A DNA stretch of 64,000 nt from Nectonema munidae. Taxonomy: Eukaryota; Nematomorpha; Nectonematoida; Nectonematidae. The DNA lies in contig JAUIRK010000772.1 in assembly GCA_030549495.1 (NCBI GenBank), forward strand, positions 93,586-157,585, in the 5' to 3' direction. Position 1 is the first letter of the stretch. Every line of letters begins with the position of its first letter. A program made the position numbers and the translations under genes. Under the pieces are notes generated by a model. That model was not told the DNA's origin, did no database searches, and saw only the letters and a program-made list of their open reading frames with translations. Below, piece after piece: positions 32,701 through 46,763 of this stretch.

Positions 32701-35700
32701 GCCATCTAGTCCATTCTTGAAAACATTCAAAGAAGGAGATTGAACAATATAATCAGGCAAAGAGTTCCAATCGTTGATCATACGTTAAGAGAAAAATCTT
32801 TTAGATATGACTTATTGCAATGAGACTATTCAAGCTTGTATGTTTTATATCTTTGTGTTCTCTTAGAATAATCAGGTAAAATTTTCGGATTGATCTTACT
32901 GTAATCATGTCTTTTCTTTTGAATCTATCATGGAAACCAAATTTATTTTTTTTAGTCTTTCCTTATAACCCAGTTCTTTTAATGCAAGAATCTTTTTGGT
33001 ATTAGTCCTTTGTACTCTTTCAATGTTTACAGCATCATAAATATGATAAGGAAACGCTACGAAGTTACAATACTCCAAAATGCGCCTTATGAGAGTTTTA
33101 TTGAGAAGTGGTGCTGTGGTGATATCAAATAAGAAAACACATTTGTGAACTTTAAGAAAAGCTGAGAAACTCTCATTGTAATATTTTCAGAAGAATGAAG
33201 TTTAGAGTGGATAAGAAGGCCTAAGTCTTTTTGTGTGTCCACGTTTTTCAATTTATGAACTTACAGTATTTTATGAAATACATTATTTACTTGTAAATAC
33301 TTTTTTACTTTTGAACTTAGGTCGCGTATAACAAATTTCAGATAAAATGCATTAAATTTAATAAATATAGATTTTTTGACGACCTTATCACATATTAGGA
33401 GAGTGCTGTTGTTATTTTTTACTATACTGGAGTACACGCATGCTTCTTTTTCCTTTAAAGATTGCCGAAATTGGTCAGGATTCATTTATTCTTTTTAAAT
33501 GACCTTAATAAACATTGAAATTTTGTTTCTTTATCAGAATCAATTAAATCTAAAAGTCCTGAGAAATTCATTATATCTGGTTTTCTTTGAGTATGACTTA
33601 AATAAAACATATGGAATTTTGGTTTAGTTGATTAAAAGATCATAATTAATGCTTGGACATTACCAATTGTTTAATAAAGTGTGCACTATTTCTTCCAATA
33701 CTAGATGCTTATTTCAAATAATGAAAAGTAGTACAAATGATAGACGTCGAGAGAAAATTGGAGAGGATGAGTGTGAGAAAGTGTAGTGATTTGTATAATA
33801 TCGGTCCTCTTCAAAGGAGTGACAAATCAAATATAAATGCCAAAAAGGTGACACAAAGGATTAACAAATCAAATATAATTTTCAAAGGAGTGATATCCCT
33901 ACTTTTCTCCTTTAAATACGCAAAGTCTATATGAATGATAATTCCACCCCTTGAGGCGATCATCAGCTATATAAAATATGAGGCAATCAGCTGTTCTATT
34001 CTTTGTTTCTCAAGATATACTGTAGATTATCGTAAGTGGCTTCAGCCGTGGAGAGTCTCAGTATAATATTAAATTCAAATTTTTATATTTTGTTTTGTTT
34101 AAGCTACTTTAATATAATTCACTCTTTTTGAATTCAATAAATTTCTTTTTCTTCTCCTCCTTCTTCACTTAATTTATAGAATTATCTTTCAAAGTATTCT
34201 AGGAAATATAGAGGCGGATCTAGTAGAAAATTTATTCACGTTCGATTTTAAACCTTTTCAAAAATGAACCTGAGATATACGAAAGTTGTGTGATCAATGC
34301 TTGTCTAATGCATTACCCGTATTATACAAAGAATAGTGATTCGTATTTTAGTTCATTCAAACTATATAAACTGATACCCTGAAAAATTGAAAAGGGGTTC
34401 CACGATTCTTTTTTGTAGACCGAAATGCAAACGACTTTAATGCATCCCCCCATACATGCCTATGTGGAGCTTAAAATTTTAATTGTACTTTCTAACACAC
34501 CATCCTTTCTTTCGATACAGACGCATAAAATATACAACAGCGTTTTCTCGCCTTTTACGAGAGGCAGCAAATACAATTGTGAAATCTATTCTTCACAATG
34601 TGAAAAAGTCTTCTGAAAAGCCGAAATATTGCCAAATTAATCAAAAAAATTTCCTCACACTGATAACTTCAAGAATTATATGACCTATATAAAATAAAAA
34701 GTTAAAACTACATTCCTTGAATAGAATAAAATAAAGATATCTATTAATGAAAAGAAGTTTTAACTGGTTGGCTATGTAGGTAGAGATAAAACATATTTAA
34801 TGTCAAAGTTAGAGTTTTTACAGAACATTCACAAGATAATTGAAGTTCAAATTTGCAAATAAAAGATAAATTGTGTGTTTTAAAAAATAAATATTAGTTT
34901 ATAAAGATACCTTACTTGAACTAAAAACTTGAGATTTAGGTTCTTATTTTCTTTTATTTTTCTTCTTCTGAAGGCCGTCACGTAAAAGTAGTTTTAAATG
35001 ATTGTTTTAAAAAAACGAATTTGAATTAAGAATAAAATGGATCCATTTTCTCATGATACAATTACAGAGGAGTAATTAAAGAGGAGAACTACACATGCCA
35101 AATTTGGTTTTAAAGCATTTCTACTTAAAAATAACAAATGTTATAAAATTGTTTTATACAAAATTTAAGAATTCAGCGATTTCCTAAATATCTCTGCATT
35201 TGATAAACTTTGATTCGCATTAAACGTTAAAACTTTGATCAACGGATAACATAAAATTGAAAAGACATTCCACTATTCGTGAGTACACTGAAAAATGTGA
35301 AAGAGTGATTACACTGAGATCGGTTCCCCTGAAGCGCTTGGAATGTTCTCCAACAAATGACTGACATTGCTCATCAGCACTGATCTTCATTCCCGGCAAA
35401 ACGTCATATATTGGAAACTTCAAACTGAGGTCTATACCTTTTTTGTCGTTAAGGCATTTGAAGTATCTATAAAAAGAACGCAAAATTATTCATCTAAGAT
35501 AAAACATATAAATGATATATGTAGTATATATACAGGCAGGCCAGGAGCGAGAAAAAAATTTTATGAGTGGCTAAAACCAAAAACATATTAGCAACAGGGT
35601 TCCAAAATCGCTATATCCCATTATATCTCTATATTAAACTTCTTTCACTCGTCATCTGTAGAAAAGGTTGTGGGATGGTGCTAAGATAAATGCAAATTTA

Positions 35701-38700
35701 CAAAATTAGTGTCATTTTATGCAAGAGTTTTTTTTTAATCCTTTCAGAAATATTAATCATTTGCTAGGGCGCCAGTGTGCTCCTTCCTCACTACGGCCCC
35801 GCATACAGGTTTCCATCACTCTTACATCAGGGTTTCTGAGCGAATTGCCAACTCCAAGGGAGAAAATGAAATTAAACTGGGCAATTTTTTACGAAATATT
35901 GCGAGCGCGTATAAATAATTATTCAAATATTTTTTCAAAAACACACTTTTTGCATAAGAATCTATTTTACATTGAGTACATCCATAACCAAAACTTCGAC
36001 AGCAAAAAATCTGCCGATTTGTATATACTTCTCACAATTTAGATTGAAACAGAAAAAGTGGTTTTTTTTAAAACAAGTAATTTATTATAGGATATATGAC
36101 TTATAATTAATAATAATTTACCTAGATTTATCATTTAGAGCATTCTTCAACCCAGGGCTCAGGGCTCATTTTGTGCCATGAGAAAAATTATTTCGGCCCC
36201 ATTACTTTTCCTCAGACTTCAAAAGTTAAAAGTTTTGGACTAAAACAATAAAAATCTCACTAATTTTCTTATATCTGCATATATTTTGACATCGATTACA
36301 AAAATTAAAGTATTGTGCTTGTTCTATTTTTATGCATTGTATGCTTTTACATTTAATTAGAATTTTTAGGGCCTAGAGTTAATTTCAATATCATTTTGGG
36401 CCCGCGTGTAAAAAGGGTTGAAGAATCCTGATTTAGAGTAATCTATTGAAGTTTCAAGTATAGGGAATTAAAGTTTAGATTTAACAGCACCTCATTTTTT
36501 ACTGTTAATTGATATTATAGGTTACATGAGGCCAAAATTGAAATTTTTGTCAAGAAACGACGGAATCTTCATAATGAAAGACTTATGGACACACATGGAA
36601 TCCATAAAAAGGGGATGCAGGTAAACATGCTAGAACCATTTAACCATGCGCGGATAATAAATTTGTATATAAGAGCATACTTGATGGTGTCCTTGATCAC
36701 TTTTTTACTGCATGGGGACCATTTGTTGGTGCCCATCCCAGTATGGGGAGACATTATGTGGCCTTTTCCATTGCACAACTTTGCAAAACTGGCACCATCA
36801 TGCACCATGCCAAAGCTAAAATGTAATAAAACACAGTTCAATACTAGAATAACACTCACTACTGACCAGTGGCGGATCCAAGGGGGGGGGCTCATGGGCC
36901 TAGGCCCTCCTATGAAAAATGGCTTCGAAAATTACCCTTAATAATTTTGCTTTTTCCTAAAACAATTCATGTTGGTAGTTGATTACGTTTATATCAACGA
37001 TATGACAAGTCGAATTATAAAAGACACAATACAGCTGTAGTATTCTCTGAAGACTTTTAGCAAAATTGCAAAAAATTTAAATAGATTTCCAAAATATTTG
37101 TGAAAATCGAATCCAAGAAGCAGTAGATTCAATAAGAATGAATAATCTAAATAATTTTACAGGTCTATGCTATTTAATCTCAATGTAGCAATAAATTGAG
37201 CAGATGTATGATAAAAAATATTATTATTAATTTTTAAGAAAGTTACGATTATTTATGATCAATTAATTCAAAAAAAAATTACACAAAAAATACAATTACC
37301 TGAAAATCATATAAAAATGAAATAATGAAATAAATAGATTATTAGTTTGAAATGAAGAAGCTGTAAAGTAAAATACTATTGCGCATTTTTGGATATCTTG
37401 AGTTGTTTTAGAGAAAAAAGAATCAAAAGATCAATTAGAATAGCATGTGTTTATTTTGATATGGTAATTCAGAACACTGCAGTATTTTCAAATATTTTGA
37501 AGATTTTGTATAAATATCGAAAAATGATATAAATCTTTTTAAAAAACAAGTATCTATCAAACAAAAAGTGAACCAATTTGCAAGAGAAAGAGTAATGCAA
37601 TAAAGATAAGCTTATCTTACTTGTGGCCCATTTCGTGAGCAATGCTGTAAGCGCTTCGATAACCTTTTGCTTCAATGATGCTAGCAGAAAACTTTTTGTG
37701 ACACATTGTTCCAATCCCAGCTAATCCTTAAAGCGGAAGTAAGAACAAAATGAAATGCAATGAGACGAATCCATAAAATAAGAATGAATACTTGGTGGCA
37801 TATGGATAAAAAATGAATCCATAGTATCTATTTCAATGACAGATATGCTGAAAAGCATACTCAAGGACTTTTTTAGCTAGATAGTAAAGAGAAGAAAGAG
37901 AGAAGCTTATCTCTTATGAAAATACAGGCATACTCAGATAATCCTGACAAATAAGTTCTCTGAGTTTTTTCGATTAAGCCTTTGAGAACCAGTGTTGCAA
38001 AAATGAAAATCGTCTGATTTAAATATATAAAATTCAATTGAAAAGAAAGCAGAAAAAAGCTTCAAAGAGCTAACGAGTTTATACGTAACTCCATCTCTAA
38101 TGATTATACAGACGAATATTTTTTAAAAGATTGACAAAATTATTTTATTCCTGTTAATTAAAAAGAATTTTCTAAAAGTTTTATAAACGAGGGATTTATA
38201 CATTATTCAAAAATCAGCTTTACTAAGTTGAAAAAATAGAAAACATTTTCAATTTATTTAAAAATTATTGCTTAATAAGTTAAATTTTTTAAATACTTTT
38301 CATTAAAAATTGGATTGTGTTAAGTTTAATTTAGTTTTTCGTTGCTCGATTAGTGGATTTATATCAGTTCATAAAGTAATTATAACAAAAATGAATGAAG
38401 AATGAAAGAAAATAGAAGACTTTTTCCCAACATATCTCCATTTGATATTTGCACGCGATAAAGTCAGCATTAGAGAACCTATGTTCTGACAGAAAAGAAA
38501 TCACGCTAGAAGTAAAGATCCTGGATCACGATGTAATTAGTTTGAAATAGCACACTTTTTACAGAAATATGGTACGCAATTTTGGCAATGCTAATATTTT
38601 ATAAAGGCAGATGTCCCTAGTAGTGTTTAACTAAAGTTTGCCAAGCAAATACATGATATCAGGGATTATACGCAAACACTTTAGAGTCATTCTCTACACC

Positions 38701-41700
38701 TTACTTAATATGAAAAGTGGGTGAGAAATTTTATAGAAATTTCATTCAATCCTATATTAAAAAATTACAGCGTTTGTTCGTGGATTTATATTCACAATAT
38801 TAAGGTTTGTTTTGGTGAGTTTTTGGATATTGATTATTTAATTTGCGCTAAATTATAAATAGTGTCAAATTAACTATGAAAAACAAAATGGAAAAAAGGA
38901 AAGCTTTGCTGAATGTTTTTAACTTCAAAATGTTAGAAAAAGTTCACTCATATTTTTAGCTTTAAAAATATCTTACCAGCTATCGATTGAATTTTATGAA
39001 ACTTGCCATTTTCCATTAAGTTTTGATACATATTCATTCTAAAAATTGAATTTCAATCAAGATATTCAAAAATCTCCTTTGAAATGTTACCCTGTAAGGA
39101 GAATAGCATTGTCCCAATGCTTAGAATTGACAATATCACCGCTCGGATTTATATCTTGCTGAAAATCTCTAAAAGCTTCGAGTAGTTTTGTTGCGTCTGA
39201 AGTTAACAATGACTCCTTAAAAAGTAAAAATTTCAACATTAAAAATTAATTACAATAAATTTTTTAATTAGTTTAAATATTTACCCATTTTATTTAAAAA
39301 TTATGATTAAAGTCCTATTGGATAAAAAATAAAGCTACAAGTGGTATTCTCTCTTGGCTAGCTAATATGTTTATTGATAAAAGAAAATATCACATTTCTA
39401 AAGAGTTATTTTAAGAGTTTGATATATGCAACCAAAAATACATTACCCAAAAAAATGTAAATGAAAGGATAGGAAATTAGAACAAAGCAAACATCATGAA
39501 AATGATTATATTATTATTGAAGAAAAAGAAAAATCGTAGAAAAACATTTGCAAAAATTAATAAATATTTTCTCGTATCATCAAAAATACTTTTTTTTGTC
39601 ACTAATTGAATTCAGTGCTTTAGAGTGCTAGCAAAATAAGTGCAAAAAGGTTTTGAGTCAGTCAACACTTCATTGTTGTTTGCTCTTTCAATAAACAAAC
39701 CCTGTGGAAATATTTATCCATTTCTCGCAAACAATGTATTTCACGGTAGGGAATGAAAATCCAATTTTCAATAAATTCAGTTGTTGATTAATGAGAAGTG
39801 GGTGCAAAGAAAAGTTCTCTCAATTAAATAGAGTGTGAGAGATGATTATCACTAGTTGCAATAATTTTTGTATAAACGCCGCATTTTAGGTCTAAAAAAA
39901 CATGAAACCTTTTTTTCATTTGAATGACAAATTCGGGAATATTGATTTTATTTTGCAAGCTGATTTATTACTTTTTGCACTAAAATCGTATAATCCCAAA
40001 ATAAAATTTTGCGAAATGTTTGCTTTCATTTTGGCATGAGATGAATCTTGCTGTTTCCTCTTCACAAGCTTCTTAACCCCCAAGATTTTGAATACCGCAA
40101 ATCAGTTGGGAAGTGCATTCGATTTGCTGTTTGGTTTTTTTCACAATAAACGTTGAACATTCTGTTTCTCAAAGAAATAGCGTCGAAAAAGGATCATATT
40201 TTTTGAGGCAATATTTTTAAACTTAAACAAACATATTTTTAGGAAAAACTATATCTGTTTGTATATTTTGTATCAGCTTATCTAACACCTCTTCCCCTCC
40301 CCTCTTACGTCTCTACCGAGACTGGTGTTAGTTCTAGACTAGCACAGTTTGAGAACCACTGTATTGATATTCGCTAGACAAGATTTGGAGAAGAAAAATA
40401 GATAAAAATTATTGATATATACACAGAGTGGCTCATTCAGAGGGGAAGAGGGGAGGGGGGAGGAGGCATGCTGTCATAGCCCCCACCCCTTCTTAAGATG
40501 AAGCATCGATCTTTTATATTTATTTGCTTTCCAGTTTATTTGAAGTAGCTATTTTTGTAAATAGAAATATATTAGAAATTCAATGTAATAAGAATTTTTT
40601 TTAAAAGTCCAATTTCATTAATAATAGGCACATAGTTATGATGCTTATTTTAAAAAGCCCCCCCCCCCCCCTAAATAATTATTAGAATACGCAACTGTAT
40701 ACACACAAATATATATATAATGTAAAATGAAATTTAAGTTACTGGTTGTTTTTCAAAAACTTCAAGACGCACAAGAGTGGCATCAATCCTCTTTCCTAAG
40801 CTCGGATGAGTGAACATAAGGCCCACCTGAAATACAAAGAGCGAGAAATTGAAAATTGACAAATTTGAACAAAAATACAGCATTCATGATGTTGAGCACA
40901 TAGTCTAAGATTTCGTCTTCAATTTTTTCGGTTTCTTGATTTTTGTTGATTGTTTTTTGGTAGAGGTCTTGATCGAAGAATAGAGCTATTTCCACTAAAC
41001 CATCTAAGTTGTTTTTATCGTAGGGAGCTGGGCTTCTTTTGATGCGTCTGTTATCATCAATTCTATTTGAGGGAACTTCAAAATCATCGAGTTTAAAGCC
41101 TAGCGGATTTATGAGAGTGGAATTAAGGAGTTTATCTAAAAGGAATAGAATAGAGTGCATTCTTAAATTAAAATGTTTAAAGAAGAACGAAAAATTTCTT
41201 TGAAACAGTGAAAGTTAGAGAAAGCATTTTAGAGCTAGAGCTGAGTTTGCGCAGGTGCTAGGCGGGTCAATATTCCATGTATTCGTCACAAGAAGTAAAG
41301 ACTGACAAAGATGAAAACGCATCATTGAAATTTATCGTTAATAATAAATAATTTCCTTAGAAAGATTCTTTCAAAAACGCATTCTTGACTGGTAGGCGTT
41401 AATATTATGATTACTATTGTTATAAATGAGAATATTAAAATTTTTGTTTCCATTATTGAAAAGTCTAAGTATGGAGACTTCGTTTTTGATCAACAATACT
41501 TCATTTTAAATTAATTTATTCATTCTATCAATCGAAATTATTATTTTGAATATTTAATTCTAGATATTATCAAATATTAAAAATCTCATATTGTATATGT
41601 TTATTATTTTGGTTTCCTTCTTGCATTATACAGCCAATTGTGAATTTGTTAAATTTTTAAGATTTTGATAAGAGAAATTATTTTGAAATTCAAACAGTCA

Positions 41701-44700
41701 TTATTTCTTATAATTTTGTCTACATATGTTTACATTCGCCTAATATCGGAATAAGGATAATTATGTGTTGAAGTAAAACACCTTTCGTATAATAGACAAA
41801 CATTTCTAATTATTACTTTGCATTTAAATATTGTATTAAATGTTTATAAAAAAATTTTAAGCAAACCTATATGTTATTTCAAGAATTTAGGATATCTGAT
41901 GATTTATTTTAACCATTACTTGTTTGCATATGTGTTAAAAAGAGTGTGTTAAAAATAAGAAAGATCTTTGTCAACAACACTAAAAAAATGTAGACATGAC
42001 AAATGTAACCATATAACATACTTTCATAGATCAATTGGGTTAGGCCCATTTATATATATCAGTGGTTCTCAACCTTTTTTAGTAAAAGGCCAAATTACTA
42101 GAGGGCCGCATCAAAAACATAAAATGGGTTTTTATAAAAATCGTTTCTTAATTAACCCTGAAATATTATTCTAATTAACTTAAACTGTATATCATAGAAT
42201 TAATAATTAATAAATAAATCAATAAATTTGCCAAATTTTGACTGTTTTATTATGATATTGTTAGCCTATTTTTCTTTCAACTTTGCTATGTGGGCCGCAA
42301 AACAAGAAGTTGAGGTGCGCGGCTGAGAACCACATGTATATATATATATATGCTAGAGTGGATCGAAGTAACGACTCATTGTTTCATTTCTATATATACG
42401 TTTCCAAATTAGTATACATTTTAAATCACAAATATCACACGAGTTTTGGTTAACAAAACGACTCCAGCCGATTTGTTAAAATGAGTAAAAATTTTCGTTT
42501 ATTTCCCGTAAATTCATCTAATGCATGAGTGCGTAATAGGCGTTTGAGGAAAAAATCACACTAACGTATTTTCACACCACTTCAACTCCTCGTGTAAATA
42601 CTAAAAAGAGCTTTTCAAAGGAAAAATTTATAACTCGATTTAGAATTGAGAAGTCAGGATTGGCATGGAAACTATCTATATATTTAAATTTAGTTTCATA
42701 TTTTATTATTAGCCTTTTTTTTATTGTTTTCTGGGCTATTTCTAAGCGGTCATCTGGCCTTTAATAATAATCCATCAAACTAATATTTGATTAGGATTTT
42801 TTAGAATCTTTGTTCATTCTATTTATTTTATAAATTATTGATATTGTAAACTACGGCTTGTATCTCATTCATTTTGTTTAATTTCTTTTACTCAATATTA
42901 CTTTGAAATAAACTTTCTCTCTCAAAAAAATGACTTATAAAGGCTACAATACGGATAAATATTGAAAGAAGTTAAAGGTACAAACCCACAGGACAGGTAA
43001 AGTCCAAACTGTCTGAGTTATTGATCAAATCATTCAATTCGTGAATCAAAATGTGATCATGGCTTTTGAACTTTAGATGCTTCCTATGTGGTTTGAGTAA
43101 GGCGTCGGGAAGTGGAGATATCATGTAGTGCTTGCCATCTTCTGTCTTGACAAAGCCTTTCTGTCAAAAAAGGTTTTAGATAATAAGAAATGACTATTCC
43201 TTAATGAAATAATAAAAACCCAACTCTTAAGTCTCATGAACTTTATATTTTTTGAAGTTTAAGCTTGTAAATGTATTTAGAATTTTTTTTAACTTTCTCA
43301 TTATAAATTGAAAAAGATTAGCTTTGGAAAGAGACTTGCAGAAATTTTCCAAAAATTATATTCAAACTTAAATTCGTTGAAATTTCAATTTTACATCTAC
43401 AATATCACTTTAGATTTTAGAAGATAAAAGAAGAGCTCCATTAGTTTGAGTTTGTTATCGTTGTGATCAAATTATTTATCAATTATTATTTATTGATAGG
43501 AAGTGAAGCTGGAATTGAGTTGGAAGATGTCAAAGAAATGTGCTGAAGAAAATAGTGAAAAAAACTATTTTTTCAAGATCTTAAATTGATTGGAGGAAAT
43601 TGATCGAAATTAAAGAAATTATCAAAGAACAGCGAGAAGAGAAAGGGTTACATCAAAGGGATACAAAGAAATTAGTAGTTTGTAAAAGATTGACGGACAA
43701 AGATAAAACTAAAAGTAGTAGCATATTTAGTAAATATAGATGCCTTGAGCTTATATGAAGAAAAAATGCTAAAGAAAAACTCACTTTGTTTGGAAAAAAG
43801 TTTGAATAAAAGAAGTGTAGATTTGGAAATTGCAGTAAAAATATTTTATTATAAGCAAAACTCTTTCTTTTTTAAAAAAAATTTCAACATCAACTTCTTT
43901 CATGTAAATTAGAGAGAAAATATTTATACTTTTAGAAGCTAATTTTCTCAACTTATTATGAAGCAAAGGTGCATTTCGCTTATCTTTTATCAGCGAACAA
44001 ATCGTTCGTGAATAAGGATATTAAATGACATGTTAACAGAGACTTTCTGAAGTTTATAAATGACAAAGTTCGAATATATTATATATATTAAATTTTGCCC
44101 AATTAATTATTATTGTTTAGCTTATTTGGCGTTGATTTAGCGATTTCAACGGTTTCTTTGAGTGCTAAAAAGGTGTAAGTTTTTTCCAAGTTTTTTCTTC
44201 TCATATTTGATAAACCAATGTGATTTTCTGTGTAGAATACAATTCTGATATTGATTTTCGATAAAATATCAAAGATTCATGTTAAAAAATACAAAATTCA
44301 TATCCTCAAAATTTAAAATTTAACTGAATTCCTCACTTTAAACAGAGTAAACCGCAGAAAACACCACTCTTATAGTTTTGAAATAAGTTTCGTATTTGTA
44401 GATTTAGCACATCAAACACCACAAAAATAGATATTAGGACAATTGTTATATCTCGGTATCTTTCAGTATAAATCATCAGCTCTACGATGATATCAAATTA
44501 CGTGAGCCAACGCAAAACATGTCAGTTCCACATTCAGATTGAATTCACTGCAAAAAAACAAGGAGAAAGGATGTGCGCAAACAAAACACACTCCTATAAA
44601 GTGGAATAACTCTTTGTTTTTGAAAAGAAGAAGGCCATTGTCATGAAGACACCGTTTACCCGAATGAAATAAGGTTTAAACGTAACCTTTGTCAGTTACA

Positions 44701-46732
44701 CAAAAGATAAAAGTTCCCTAATTAAAGGCCTAAGCTTTGACTCTTGTTCTTGACATCTATCCCCATTTTTATAGTTTAGAGGAGATTTTTAGTTTGGTTG
44801 GCAAAAAGATGATAAAACATAATTTTAATCACCAAATATCTCCTTTGCGGTATATAATAAAAAGAAAAATGTTATTTTGTCTAACTGATGGATTTAGTAG
44901 AATTAATGATAGACAAATTGATATCCAGTAAACTCGGTCTCAGAAAAGTTAAACCAGTTATTAATTAGTTAATTAATTGGTTATAATAGTAACTATAAAT
45001 ATAAATAATAATAGTATATTTTGGCTGTTCAAATTCTATTCGAATATCATAGTTTTATGGCCATTCCAATGTAATATTTTGCGCAAGCTATGCAGTAAAC
45101 TGAGAGAACAAGCTATCCTTTTTTTCTATTAAAATCCTTCACTATTCTTGTATAATATTAATCTAAATATTATCTTGCAATTATACATTTTATTTGCTTT
45201 TCTGAAACCCTTTTAGAGAACATGAAATTTTTTTCTAAAATTTCAGACTTTATTAAATTATTCAATGTGAATTTGAAACAAAGTTTCTTAAAACCGAGTT
45301 TTTCAAAAACCAGTTTTCTGAGAACGAGGTTTTCTAGCACCAGATTAATATAAAAATCAAGTAAATATTTAAATATATAGACGTAGCCTAGTTTGGTTCA
45401 AAACGTGCTGGATCCCCTCTGAAGAAAACTTGAGCTCACCCACGCCTTGTGAAAATTATCTGAAATTTAGTGATACTCAAAAAAATGTTATGAATATAAA
45501 TAAATCAAAATGTAGCTAAATTAATTAAGTTCATATTTAATTTTTGTCAAATTTATTTTTACAGCATTTTCAGTCTTTTTTATGCCATATCAATATTTAA
45601 TAAGGAAGTATATTTTATTTGCAATATTTTAGGCCATTTAGCTTTTTAGTTTCAAAAAGTGGATTCATAATAATCAATTTGAAAATAATGAAAGTTCTTA
45701 CCAGTTTGTTACACAAGCTTATTGCAGATAAGGAATTTGGGTGGCCTTCGATCTTTCCGTGGTAGTAGCAGTTTTTGACTAGCAAAATTTCCTTCCGCAA
45801 ACCACTCATATTTCGATAAAAGACGGGTAAATTTTTCTGAAGAATCGCTTTGTTTTTGGTCAGCGTGATTTTATACGTCTTGTTGAAGATGTTGAGGGTG
45901 ACATTGTGGTTCAAAGGAAAGTTCTCGTTTTGGCGCTTCACTCGATGCCGCCTCTTTTCGTAAGCAACCAGATCCCATTTCTTACCTTGAAAAGTATTTT
46001 ATCGCGAATGAACTTGAACTCAGGTGTAGTAAAAAAGAGGATATCATAATAATCTTTAATCTTCATATATATAATATACCTTTTATGCATTTGTTTGAAT
46101 CTAAGACTTTCATTGGATATGGAGATAAAATGAGCTTTAAGAGTTAAATGAATAGATAAATGGCGCAACCAGAGGGGACTAGGGCAATTGCATTTTCCCT
46201 ACTAAATAAGCTTATGTTACAAATTTTTACCTTCTACTTAAAAAGACTATTTGAGATTTATAAAAATATTTATTTTCAGATTTGAATTAAGGTCTTTTAC
46301 TAAAAGCAAAAAATATTTTAATTTTGCCCCCTCTTTCAAAAATTTCTGATTGCATCCTTGAATACAATGAAAAAGTATATAGTTCGATAAATGTACTAAT
46401 CAGGCTACTTGTTTGAACCATTAGATCAGTTAAAATAATTAATGGATTAACTAGCCTTCTTAGTCAAGTTAGTTTCTAATATAAACGATGTGGTGCTGAA
46501 GAGCCATCAAAAAGTTGGTAATTATAATTAAACAGATGTGGGAAAGGACTTTATTGATGAAAATTTTATAACAACGAAATATTTCGTTCTCTAAAGCAAG
46601 GGTTCTCACCTTTTTTTACCGGGCCCCTTTTTTCTCAAATTTTTTTGTGGGGCCCCTAAAGTTTTTTTTTTTTTTTTTTTTTTTTTGGGGGAAAAAAAAA
46701 AAATTCGAAAATTTTTTAAGGAGTTTTTTTTC

Positions 46733-46763
<31 letters not shown>

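Noticed and set aside
36585-36941. 118-codon plus-strand ORF
   Set aside because: It is the antisense shadow of ADAMTS exon 10 plus the start of a hAT element.
37981-38030. Alternative ADAMTS exon 8 reading DFHFCNTG
   Set aside because: It resembles the expected Cys-x-Thr-Gly word, but joining it to exon 7 by canonical GT-AG puts it out of frame with exon 9.
45986-46168. Minus-strand ORF upstream of ADAMTS exon 3 as coding
   Set aside because: The adjacent frame is different and a 48.3-kb exon joins exon 3 in phase with prodomain-like sequence.
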